DNA of 38,539 bases. Source: an uncultured Acidimicrobiales bacterium (GTDB lineage: Bacteria; Actinomycetota; Acidimicrobiia; Acidimicrobiales; CALAML01). The first letter of the stretch is position 1. The number at the start of each line of letters is the position of its first letter. The position numbers were made by a program, and so were the translations under genes. The stretch lies in NCBI GenBank assembly GCA_937925845.1, contig CALAML010000060.1:1-38539 (forward strand). The letters are read 5' to 3'. This document shows positions 1 through 7,459 of the stretch, piece after piece. The notes beneath the pieces were generated by a model, which worked only from the letters and a program-made list of their open reading frames with translations, was not told the DNA's origin and did no database searches.

Positions 1-1
1 C

Positions 2-1105
2 CGAGCCGAACTGCGGTTGCAGGCCGAGTACGCCCGCGACGAGGAACAGCTGTTGGCGGCGTGTGGCTCTCGGGATCCGGAAGAGTTGGGTCGGTTTGTG
101 TCGCAGTGGCGGTGGAACAACAACGAAGCGGCTTCGCGCGAGGATGCGGCGCGTAGTTACAACAATCGTGGGGTGTCGATTCAGGAGGGTTTTGATGGTT
201 CGGGTTCGGTGCACGCCAACCTCGACGCCACCGGTCTAGCCACCGTCACCGCCGCACTGGAAACACAACCGGATCGCACCACCGGCCCTGACGAGCCTCG
301 CACTTTGGCTCAGCGCCGAGCCGACCGCCTCGTCGGTATCTGTGGTGAAACCCTCGACACGTCTGATCCCATCGACACCCACCACGAGCCCGACACCGGC
401 CATGGAGACATCGCAGGCTCCGGTGACGATGCCGATGGCGGACACTTCGATGGCTGCTGCGACGACGCCATCTCCGACACTGATGGCAGTGCCGATGAGT
501 CGGTGGTGGCGCGGAAGCCGGTTCGGTTGAGTGCTGAGTCGGCGGAAATGCTGATCAAGCTGCTGTCGGGTGAACCGGTCGCTCCGACCGAAGCTACGAC
601 CGCCGAGATTTGTGCCGCTTTGGGGCTGCCTACGTTGCAGGACATTGCGATGGAGGCTTCGTCGCGGTCCACGATCGATGTGATCATCGATCTTGAAACG
701 CTTTTGGGTCGTGATCACCCCAACCTGGATGGTCTCGTGCAAACGTTGGCCGACGGCCGGCCGATCCCTACTGAAGTGTGGGAGCTGTTGGCTTGTGACA
801 CGTCGATTCGGCGGGTTGTGACCAAAGGCAAAAGCCAGGTCATCAACTACGGACGGGCTACCCCGATCATTAGTGACCAGTTGCGGAAGTTGGTCCGAAA
901 GCGGGATCTGCATTGCCAGTTCTCGGGATGCGACGTACCCGCCCGCTATTGCGACATCCACCATCTGGTCCACTGGCACCTCGGCGGCAAGACCGATGAA
1001 CAAAACCTGGCTTGTGTGTGCCGCCGGCACCACAACATGATCCACAAACTCGGCTGGACCCTCACCCGAAACGCGAACGGGCAACTGATAACCACCAGCC
1101 CTTAG
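2..1105 (+). CDS. DUF222 / 13E12-repeat family protein with C-terminal HNH endonuclease domain (5' truncated)
   Basis: The reading frame is open to the window edge (codons before the first TTG at 17 read R-A-E-L-R), so the true start lies outside and the visible 367 residues are the C-terminal part. The last ~60 residues carry a McrA-like HNH signature: a Cys pair (HCQFSGC), a central D-I-H-H followed by H-W-H and G-G, and a second half C-V-C-R-R-H-H-N. This suggests a zinc-bound HNH nuclease fold. The upstream part matches the general make-up of DUF222 proteins, which are multi-copy in actinobacteria and often flank repeats; their biological role is not established. A strongly acidic, low-complexity stretch (D/G/S-rich, near 370-510) separates the two halves. 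Family call is confident, function is not. Confidence 0.85.
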   Translation, partial: RAELRLQAEYARDEEQLLAACGSRDPEELGRFVSQWRWNNNEAASREDAARSYNNRGVSIQEGFDGSGSVHANLDATGLATVTAALETQPDRTTGPDEPRTLAQRRADRLVGICGETLDTSDPIDTHHEPDTGHGDIAGSGDDADGGHFDGCCDDAISDTDGSADESVVARKPVRLSAESAEMLIKLLSGEPVAPTEATTAEICAALGLPTLQDIAMEASSRSTIDVIIDLETLLGRDHPNLDGLVQTLADGRPIPTEVWELLACDTSIRRVVTKGKSQVINYGRATPIISDQLRKLVRKRDLHCQFSGCDVPARYCDIHHLVHWHLGGKTDEQNLACVCRRHHNMIHKLGWTLTRNANGQLITTSP

Positions 1106-1291
1106 CCGGGCGCGGCCAACACGCACCACAAACCCAAAACCCTCGACCCACCCCAAGTCGAGGGCCCCGCCGCGCCCAGGAAGCGGAGCTAGACAGTGCC
1201 CTGGTTGCCATCTGGCTTGAGGCACTGCCGGGCACGGCCAACGCTCACCACAAACCCAAAACCCTTCCCAAGTCGAGGGCACCGCCGCGCC
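1105..1291. repeat. Imperfect ~65-bp direct repeat (two copies) in a gene-free stretch
   Basis: Positions 1105-1176 and 1227-1291 share the same order of blocks: GCCGGGC-CGGCCAAC, CACCACAAACCCAAAACCC, CCAAGTCGAGGG and CCGCCGCGCC. They differ by a small deletion and a few substitutions. A shorter echo (CCCAAGTCGAGG) occurs near 1457. The region 1106-1481 (376 bp) between the HNH gene and metF shows no convincing gene. ORFs across it are short, or are the antisense shadow of the HNH gene. The repeat may be residue of duplication of DUF222-gene 3' flanks. Confidence 0.6.
1140..1164 (+). terminator. Possible hairpin terminator after the HNH gene
   Basis: CCCTCGA (1140-1146) and TCGAGGG (1158-1164) form a 7-bp perfect stem with an 11-nt loop, 35 bases after the stop codon of the DUF222-HNH gene. 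No T-run follows, so intrinsic termination is only a suggestion. Confidence 0.35.
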
Positions 1292-1481
1292 TCCGAACAA
1301 GGGCCTGGCGCGCGCGGCCAGCTCCGGCTGCGTTCCAGGGTTCGCCATCACAGCCCAATCAGCGACAACCCTGCACCGGGAGATCACCGGGCCCGCTTCC
1401 ATCTTCCTCTTGCGGTCCCGCAAGCCCAGATGCCGTGCTCACCATCCCTGAAGCGGCCCAAGTCGAGGCTTCCAGCGGGCC

Positions 1482-2333
1482 CTATGAAGTGGAGGAAAGG
1501 CCGGCGTAGACGTCGAGCGCGGCTTCGGACTTATTGAGGGTGTAGAAGTGGATGCCTGGTGCGCCGGCTTCAAGCAGTTCGTTGCTGAGCTCGGTGGCGT
1601 GGTCCACGGCGATGCGGTAGCGATCATCGGGCGTGGCTGCTTCGAGGCGGGCGAAGAGACCCGGCGGAACTCGGGTGCCGTTCATGGCGGCGAAGCGACG
1701 GATGGTCTTTGGGCTGAGGGGAGCGATCACGCCGGGCACCACCGGCGTGTCGCAGCCGAGCTTGGCCAGGTCGTCGACCATCCGCAGGTACACCTCGGAG
1801 TCGAAGAAGAACTGGCTGACGCCAAAGTCGGCGACCTTCAACTTGTCGGCCAGACGGGCCCGGTCAGCACGAGTTGTGTCTGATCGCGGATGTAACTCAG
1901 GGAACGCAGCTACGCCAATAGAGAAGTCGCCGGCATCCCGGAGGAGCTCAACCAGTTCGGTGGCGTACACAAAGTCGCCGCCAGCGTCGGTTCCGTCAGC
2001 CGGCGGGTCACCAGCGAGAGCGAGGATGTTGACGATGCCGTTGTCGGCGTAGTCGCCGACCAGGAGCCGGAGCTCCGCTTCGGTGTGGCCGATACACGTG
2101 AGGTGGGGCATGGCCGGGTAGGGCCGGTTGCGGTCGAGTTCCAACACCAGATCGCGGGTGGTGTCGCGGGTGGTGCCACCGGCCCCGTAGGTCACCGAGA
2201 TGAAGCTCGGGTCGAGCGGTTCAAGCTCGTGCAGCGTCTTTTCGAGCGATCGGGCCGCCTCGTCATCCTTTGGTGGAAAGAACTCAAAAGACACCGTGGA
2301 TTTGTCGCCAAGAAGGTCGCTGATCTTCGCCAT
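1482..2333 (-). CDS. metF: 5,10-methylenetetrahydrofolate reductase
   Basis: Reduces 5,10-methylene-THF to 5-methyl-THF with FAD, supplying the methyl donor for methionine synthase; cytosolic. The 283-residue length is typical for the short bacterial MetF. Visible hallmarks are the N-terminal SFEFFPPK segment, SVTYGAGGTTR, LTCIGHT, the NILALAGDPP segment, the substrate/FAD-site region VSQFFFD, and a C-terminal GIHFYTLN. The frame extends upstream to a TTG at 2342, but ATG at 2333 (MAKISDLLG) is the better start because the family begins close to the FEFFPPK strand. The gene is divergent from metH, the consumer of its product, with a ~200-bp shared upstream region, which supports joint regulation by methionine status. 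Confidence 0.95.
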   Translation of the reverse strand: MAKISDLLGDKSTVSFEFFPPKDDEAARSLEKTLHELEPLDPSFISVTYGAGGTTRDTTRDLVLELDRNRPYPAMPHLTCIGHTEAELRLLVGDYADNGIVNILALAGDPPADGTDAGGDFVYATELVELLRDAGDFSIGVAAFPELHPRSDTTRADRARLADKLKVADFGVSQFFFDSEVYLRMVDDLAKLGCDTPVVPGVIAPLSPKTIRRFAAMNGTRVPPGLFARLEAATPDDRYRIAVDHATELSNELLEAGAPGIHFYTLNKSEAALDVYAGLSSTS

Positions 2334-2369
2334 GACCACCAAGAGTAGACCACGGGTTGGAAAGAATCA

Positions 2370-2385
2370 GACTCAGGTTTGAGTC
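2370..2385. promoter_or_regulatory. Perfect 6-bp inverted repeat between metF and metH
   Basis: GACTCA-GGTT-TGAGTC is a perfect inverted repeat with a 4-base centre, 37 bases upstream of the metF start codon (2333) and 146 upstream of metH. A second GACTC...GAGTC pair (2485-2489 / 2497-2501, 7-base centre) lies just before metH. The shared half-site suggests an operator or leader hairpin for methionine/folate control. No regulator is identified. Confidence 0.35.
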
Positions 2386-2484
2386 AAACAGTGGCCAAAC
2401 TGCCCGGAACAGGGCTCAAAGTTCGATTTGAGGGGTACCTACGCGGTAGCGTTGACCTTAAGCCGATTCACGCTGCGTGGCGTT

Positions 2485-2501
2485 GACTCTCCCCTGGAGT
2501 C
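2485..2501 (+). promoter_or_regulatory. GACTC/GAGTC hairpin in the metH leader
   Basis: GACTC (2485-2489) and GAGTC (2497-2501) can pair around a 7-base loop, ending 30 bases before the metH ATG. The half-sites repeat those of the palindrome at 2370-2385. It could be a leader hairpin or a second copy of the same protein site. I could not recognise a SAM, SAH or cobalamin riboswitch here. Confidence 0.25.
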
Positions 2502-2531
2502 GAGCGACGGAGCACGGGAGCACCACCCACC

Positions 2532-5500
2532 ATGGCCTTGCCATTTGACGATTCTCACCCCTTTCTGGCTGCAGCACGAGAAAGAGTCCTGGTATACGAC
2601 GGAGCCTTTGGCACCGGCATCCAGGAGCTGAACCTCACCGCGGACGACTTCGGTGGTGAGGACCTTGAGGGCTGTAACGAACTCCTGTGTCTCACTCGCC
2701 CCGACGCCATCCGCACGCTTCACACCAACTATCTCGATGTGGGCGTCGATGTGATCGAGACCGCCACCTTCGGCGCCTTCTCGATTCCGTTGGCCGAGTA
2801 CGACATCCCGGAAAAGACCTACGAGATCAACGTCGCTGCGGCTCGGATCGCCAAGGAGGTGGCCGCCGACTACTCCACCCCCGACAAGCCTCGTTGGGTC
2901 GCCGGCTCGATCGGCCCCGGCACCAAGTTTGCCTCGCTGGGCCAGATCCCCTTCGCTGAGCTGCGTGACTCCTACGAGGAGCAGGCCCAGGGCCTGATCG
3001 ATGGCGGCTCCGATCTTCTGATCATCGAAACCATGTTTGACCTTCTCGGCGTGAAGGCAGCCATGATCGGCGCTCGCAAGGCCATGGCCAAGGCCGGCCG
3101 GGAGCTGCCGATGCAGGTGCAGGTCACCATCGAGCTGACCGGTCGAATGCTGCCGGGCACCGAGATCGGTGCTGCACTGGCTGCGCTGGAGCCGATGGGC
3201 CCCGGCGTGATCGGCATCAACTGCGCCACCGGCCCGGCCGAGATGAGCGAGCACCTTCGCTACCTGAGCCAGCATTCGCGCATCCCGATTTCGTGTATCC
3301 CCAACGCCGGTCTGCCGTCGGTGGTTGACGGCCATATGCACTACGACCTCACCGCCGAACAGCTGGTGGAGTACCACACCCGGTTCGTCACCGAGTACGG
3401 CGTCACCGTCATCGGCGGTTGCTGTGGCACCACGCCGGAGATGATGAAGCAGGTCGTCGACGGCTGTTCCGACCTCACCCCAGCCAAGCGCGAGCCGCTT
3501 CATGAGCCCGGCGCCACCAGCATCTACGACTTTGTGCCGTTTAAGCAGGACACCTCGTATCTCGGCATCGGTGAGCGCACCAACGCCATGGGTTCGAAGA
3601 AGTTCCGTGAGGCCATGCTTGAAGGCGACTGGGACATGTGTGTCCAGATGGCCAAGGACCAGGTGCGGGACGGCTCCCACATTCTCGATGTGTGTGTCGA
3701 CTACACCGGCCGTGATGGCACCGTGGACATGCACGAGATCGCCAGCCGCTTCGCCACTCAGGCCAGCGCCCCGCTGGTGCTCGACAGCACCGAACCCGAG
3801 GTGATGGAGGCCGGGCTTCATTGGATCGGCGGCCGCGCCATCCTCAACTCCGCCAACCTTGAAGAAGGCGAAGAGGAGGGCGCCCGTCTCGACCGGGTGC
3901 TCACCCTGGCCAAGACCTACGGCGCCGCCGTCGTGTGTTTGTTGATCGACGAGGAGGGCCAGGCCCGCGACCTCGAGTGGAAGATGCGGGTGGCTCACCG
4001 TCTTCACGACATCGCGGTGAACAAGTACGGCCTTGAACCGGGGTCGCTCATCTTTGATGCGCTCACCTTCCCACTCAGTACCGGCGACGATGATCTCCGT
4101 CGCGACGCCATGGCCACTATCGACGCCATCCGTCGCATCAAGACCGAGTTGCCGGGTGTGTTCACCACCCTTGGTTTGTCGAACGTGTCGTTTGGTCTGA
4201 AGCCCGCGGCCCGCCACGTGCTGAACTCGGTGTTCCTCCACGAGTGCACCGAGGCCGGCCTTGATTCCGCCATCGTGCATTCGGCCAAGATCGTGCCGCT
4301 GTCGCGGATCCCCGACGATCAAAAGAACGTCTGTCTCGACCTGATCTATGACCGTCGTCGGGAGGCGACCGACACCGAAGACGCCTACGACCCACTCCAG
4401 GCTCTGTTGGCCATCTTCGCCGACGTGGAGTCGGTCAAGGTGGTGAAGGAGGATCGCACCGATTGGCCGGTGGAGAAGCGGCTCAGCCAGCGCATCATCG
4501 ACGGCGAGCGTGACGGTCTCGAAGACGATCTCGACGAAGCGATGGCTCAGGGCACACCCGCCCTCGACATCGTGAACGACACGCTGCTGGCCGGCATGAA
4601 GGTGGTCGGTGACCTCTTTGGTGCTGGCGAGATGCAGCTGCCGTTTGTGTTGCAGTCGGCAGAAACCATGAAGACCGCGGTGGCTCACCTCGAACCGCAC
4701 ATGGAGCGGGCCGAGGACGACACCTCGAAGGGCCGAATCGTGTTGGCCACGGTGAAGGGCGATGTTCACGACATCGGCAAGAACCTGGTCGACATCATCC
4801 TCACCAACAACGGCTACGAGGTGCACAACCTCGGCATCAAGATCGCCATCTCCGAGATGATCGACAAGGCCCTTGAGGTCAACGCCGATGCCATCGGTAT
4901 GAGCGGCCTGCTGGTGAAGTCCACGCTGATCATGCGGGACAACCTGGAGGAGCTCAACAACCGTGAGCTGTCCAACATCCCGATCCTGCTTGGTGGTGCG
5001 GCGTTGACCCGTCGCTATGTAGAGAAGGACCTTCGTGAGGTCTACAGCGGCCGACTGTTCTACGGCAAGGACGCCTTTGAAGGCCTCGACGTGATGCAGC
5101 GTCTGGCCGAGATCAAGAGCGGCGCCGACGACCCCGATTTCGGACGGGTGCCGACCGGACGGGTGCTTCCGGAGCGGGAGAACCGGGCCAAGGCCGACGT
5201 TGACATCCCCACCCGGTCACCCGATGTCATCACCGACAACAAGATCTACGAACCGCCGTTCTGGGGTTCGCAGGTGGTGAAGGGCATCGCCATCGACGAG
5301 ATCGCGGCCTACATCAACGAGACCGCCATCTTCCGTAACCAGTGGCAGTACCGGCCGGAGAACGGCGAGACCGACGACGAGTTCAAGGAGCGCCTGCGGC
5401 CGATGCTGCGGGCCCAGTTGGCCGATGCCAAGCAGAAGAACCTGCTGATTCCCCAGGTGGTGTACGGCTACTTCCCGGCCAACGGCGACGGCAACGATCT

Positions 5501-6038
5501 GGTGATCTGGACCGACGAGACCCGCACCGAGGAGCGCTGCCGGTTCCGCTATCCCCGCCAGAGCGAAGCACCGTTCCTGTGTATCGCCGACTTCTTCCGG
5601 CCCATCGATTCCGATGAGGTCGACGTGGCTGCGTTCCACATCGTCACCATGGGTCAGGAAGTCTCGAACGAGACCGCCCGCCTCTTTGCCGACGACAAGT
5701 ATCAGGAGTACCTGATGGTCCACGGCATCGGTGTGGAGATGGCCGAGGCGCTGGCCGAGTTCTGGCATCACCGCATCCGCACCGAGTGGGGCTTTGTCGA
5801 CGAGGACGGCCCGAACGTGGCCGGCCTGTTCCGCCAGAAGTACCGCGGCGGTCGCTACTCGTGGGGTTATCCGGCCTGCCCCGATCTCGAAGACAACATG
5901 ACCGTGGCCGAGCTCCTTGAAGCCGACCGCATCGGCATCGAAGTCAACGAGGAGACCGGTTTCCAGTATCAGCCGGAGCAGTCCACCTCCGCGCTGATCT
6001 GCCACCACCCAAGGGCCAAGTACTTCGTCGCCCGCTAA
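2532..6038 (+). CDS. metH: Cobalamin-dependent methionine synthase
   Basis: Transfers the methyl group of 5-methyl-THF to homocysteine through cob(I)alamin. At 1168 residues it has the full four-module order. The homocysteine domain has zinc cysteines at C231 (GINCATGP) and C297/C298 (GGCCGTTPEM). A pterin-binding module starts around residue 340 (GERTNAMGSKKF). The B12 module has the lower axial ligand H746 in DVHDIGKN, followed by an MSGLLVKST segment. The C-terminal SAM-reactivation domain has RYSWGYPACPD near residue 1107. No module is lost, and the length is close to the ~1,227-residue E. coli enzyme. The start is the ATG at 2532 in CCACCATGGCC; the nearest purine-rich site, GGGAG, is rather distant. 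Divergent metF provides its substrate. Confidence 0.98.
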   Translation: MALPFDDSHPFLAAARERVLVYDGAFGTGIQELNLTADDFGGEDLEGCNELLCLTRPDAIRTLHTNYLDVGVDVIETATFGAFSIPLAEYDIPEKTYEINVAAARIAKEVAADYSTPDKPRWVAGSIGPGTKFASLGQIPFAELRDSYEEQAQGLIDGGSDLLIIETMFDLLGVKAAMIGARKAMAKAGRELPMQVQVTIELTGRMLPGTEIGAALAALEPMGPGVIGINCATGPAEMSEHLRYLSQHSRIPISCIPNAGLPSVVDGHMHYDLTAEQLVEYHTRFVTEYGVTVIGGCCGTTPEMMKQVVDGCSDLTPAKREPLHEPGATSIYDFVPFKQDTSYLGIGERTNAMGSKKFREAMLEGDWDMCVQMAKDQVRDGSHILDVCVDYTGRDGTVDMHEIASRFATQASAPLVLDSTEPEVMEAGLHWIGGRAILNSANLEEGEEEGARLDRVLTLAKTYGAAVVCLLIDEEGQARDLEWKMRVAHRLHDIAVNKYGLEPGSLIFDALTFPLSTGDDDLRRDAMATIDAIRRIKTELPGVFTTLGLSNVSFGLKPAARHVLNSVFLHECTEAGLDSAIVHSAKIVPLSRIPDDQKNVCLDLIYDRRREATDTEDAYDPLQALLAIFADVESVKVVKEDRTDWPVEKRLSQRIIDGERDGLEDDLDEAMAQGTPALDIVNDTLLAGMKVVGDLFGAGEMQLPFVLQSAETMKTAVAHLEPHMERAEDDTSKGRIVLATVKGDVHDIGKNLVDIILTNNGYEVHNLGIKIAISEMIDKALEVNADAIGMSGLLVKSTLIMRDNLEELNNRELSNIPILLGGAALTRRYVEKDLREVYSGRLFYGKDAFEGLDVMQRLAEIKSGADDPDFGRVPTGRVLPERENRAKADVDIPTRSPDVITDNKIYEPPFWGSQVVKGIAIDEIAAYINETAIFRNQWQYRPENGETDDEFKERLRPMLRAQLADAKQKNLLIPQVVYGYFPANGDGNDLVIWTDETRTEERCRFRYPRQSEAPFLCIADFFRPIDSDEVDVAAFHIVTMGQEVSNETARLFADDKYQEYLMVHGIGVEMAEALAEFWHHRIRTEWGFVDEDGPNVAGLFRQKYRGGRYSWGYPACPDLEDNMTVAELLEADRIGIEVNEETGFQYQPEQSTSALICHHPRAKYFVAR

Positions 6039-6046
6039 AAGCGACA

Positions 6047-6083
6047 AACCTGCTGGCGCACCTCAGAAGCGCGCTAGCAGGTT
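6047..6083. terminator. Strong hairpin between convergent metH and P450 genes (probable bidirectional terminator)
   Basis: AACCTGCTGGCGC (6047-6059) pairs with GCGCTAGCAGGTT (6071-6083) over 13 pairs including one G-T wobble, with an 11-base loop. It starts 9 bases after the metH stop and lies in the gap before the 3' end of the convergent P450 gene. On the minus strand a TTTT follows shortly after the stem; on the plus strand there is no T-run. Confidence 0.65.
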
Positions 6084-6175
6084 CATAATCGGGTCGGTCT
6101 CAGCATCGCCCTCGGGCCGGACACCTGTGAACGTCCTTGGCCAGCACCCACCCGAGCCGTGCCGGTTGAACAGGG

Positions 6176-7456
6176 CTAGTGCGCCATCCTCAGGCCCAGC
6201 TCGAGGACGCAGGGTTGCGCACTTCGTGCCACCCCGCCGACCTGGGTTGCGAGCGGCGCCGCGAAGTGGAATGCCGGGGTCACCTCGAACCGCGAAAACA
6301 GCAACTCTGCGGTTCGGCCCATGGCGTGGAGCGAAAACGGCTGCGCCGGACAGGTGTGGGCCCCGTGGCCAAACGTTGTCACCAGCTCGAGCGCCGAAAG
6401 GCCCGTGACATCGGCGAGTCGGCGCTTGTTCCAACGATCGGGATCCCAGTGCTCAAGCCCAGGCCCAGCGGTGGTGTTGGTGAGGGGTAAGAGGGTGGCG
6501 ATGGTATCTCCGGGCGGCACGGTCCACCGTTGGGTGCCGTCGTCGATGGTGACCGGCTGCCCATGGACCTCGCGCAACATGATGGAGCGCTGGGCCAACC
6601 GGATCGACTCCATGGCGCACCGCTCCAAGAAGGCGCCGTCTTCCAGGGCTCGCTCGGCCGCATCGCCATGGTGGGCCAAGTCACAGAGCAACCAGCCGGT
6701 GGCGGCGAACAGGTTCGACATCGACGCCAGATGGACCACGACCAGATCCAGGGCGGCGCCCTCAAGCGCCTCCGGCTCCGCAAGGTCGGACCAGCTGGCG
6801 AGGATCTCGGAGAACGCGCCGCCCGCTCCCCCGGGGTCTCCTTCATTGAGCCAGGCGTCGCGGATCAACTCGACCGCACCAGCCAACGCCTCCCGTGATG
6901 CGCCGTGTTGGTCCGCCCCACCGGCGATCTGATCGGGGCGGACGAACGCGGCCGCCGGGTCGAGTCGGTCCAACAGGCCCGTCAGCTCGTCGAACCCGGC
7001 GGCGCCGGTGAGCCAGGGTCCGCCAAAGCTGGCAATGCCGCTTCGGTGGCCGATACGCCGACTCAGATCGAACGCCTCCACCTCGGACCCGTCATCAAGC
7101 TCCGACAGTTCGGTGACGATGGCTTCCTCCAACACCGAGCGGTAGCGGGCCACGTCATCTCGACCAAACAACTGGTGAGGCAACGTTCGCCGGGCAAAGA
7201 ACACCTCCTGCGGCACTTGCCGCGAGAGCATTCGCAGGTCGGCGAGGCCCTTGCTGGCCTCGGTTTCGTCCAGGTCATAGAACGCCCGCACGCCAACAGC
7301 CGAGAACAGGAACAGGTAGGAGGTGTCGGGGCCCTCGATCACAAACGTGTCGCCCAGCTCAGCGCGGGCCGTGGCGATGGCCTCGACCGGGTTGTCGACG
7401 GGCCCATCCCACGGCATCTTCAGCCTGGCCACCGGCGGGTGGGGCGAGATGCTCAC
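6176..7456 (-). CDS. Cytochrome P450, CYP7/CYP8-like motifs
   Basis: Haem-thiolate mono-oxygenase or isomerase of 426 residues. Haem ligand Cys369 sits in FGHGAHTCPAQPF, and the K-helix ExxR is E283-S-I-R286, followed by an R-containing strand and a PxxWDPDRW segment. The I-helix reads LASMSNLFAATGW: the usual acidic-Thr pair is missing and Asn248 stands where the oxygen-activating Thr normally is. From memory this matches the CYP7/CYP8 pattern (A-S-x-x-N-x-x-x-A-T-x-W) and its FGxGAxxCP haem loop, a class that includes sterol hydroxylases and prostacyclin synthase. The start is GTG at 7456, three bases after the stop of the upstream hydrolase, so the two genes are likely co-transcribed. No ferredoxin or reductase gene is nearby. 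The substrate is unknown; a lipid or sterol is a guess from the motif. Confidence 0.88.
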   Translation of the reverse strand: MSISPHPPVARLKMPWDGPVDNPVEAIATARAELGDTFVIEGPDTSYLFLFSAVGVRAFYDLDETEASKGLADLRMLSRQVPQEVFFARRTLPHQLFGRDDVARYRSVLEEAIVTELSELDDGSEVEAFDLSRRIGHRSGIASFGGPWLTGAAGFDELTGLLDRLDPAAAFVRPDQIAGGADQHGASREALAGAVELIRDAWLNEGDPGGAGGAFSEILASWSDLAEPEALEGAALDLVVVHLASMSNLFAATGWLLCDLAHHGDAAERALEDGAFLERCAMESIRLAQRSIMLREVHGQPVTIDDGTQRWTVPPGDTIATLLPLTNTTAGPGLEHWDPDRWNKRRLADVTGLSALELVTTFGHGAHTCPAQPFSLHAMGRTAELLFSRFEVTPAFHFAAPLATQVGGVARSAQPCVLELGLRMAH

Positions 7457-7459
7457 GGG

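Noticed and set aside
236-1423. 395-codon minus-strand frame across the HNH gene and the gene-free gap
   Set aside because: It is antisense to the HNH motif region, has no domain features, and its upstream part crosses the direct repeats.
2343-2531. Cobalamin or SAM riboswitch before metH
   Set aside because: Expected for metH in principle, but I could find neither a B12-box-like core nor a SAM-type core, and the 190-bp gap is short for a cobalamin aptamer plus promoter.
2439-4826. 795-codon open frame on the minus strand opposite metH
   Set aside because: The plus strand encodes a complete, motif-rich MetH. The antisense frame has His/Val-rich composition typical of high-GC shadow frames and no recognisable domain.
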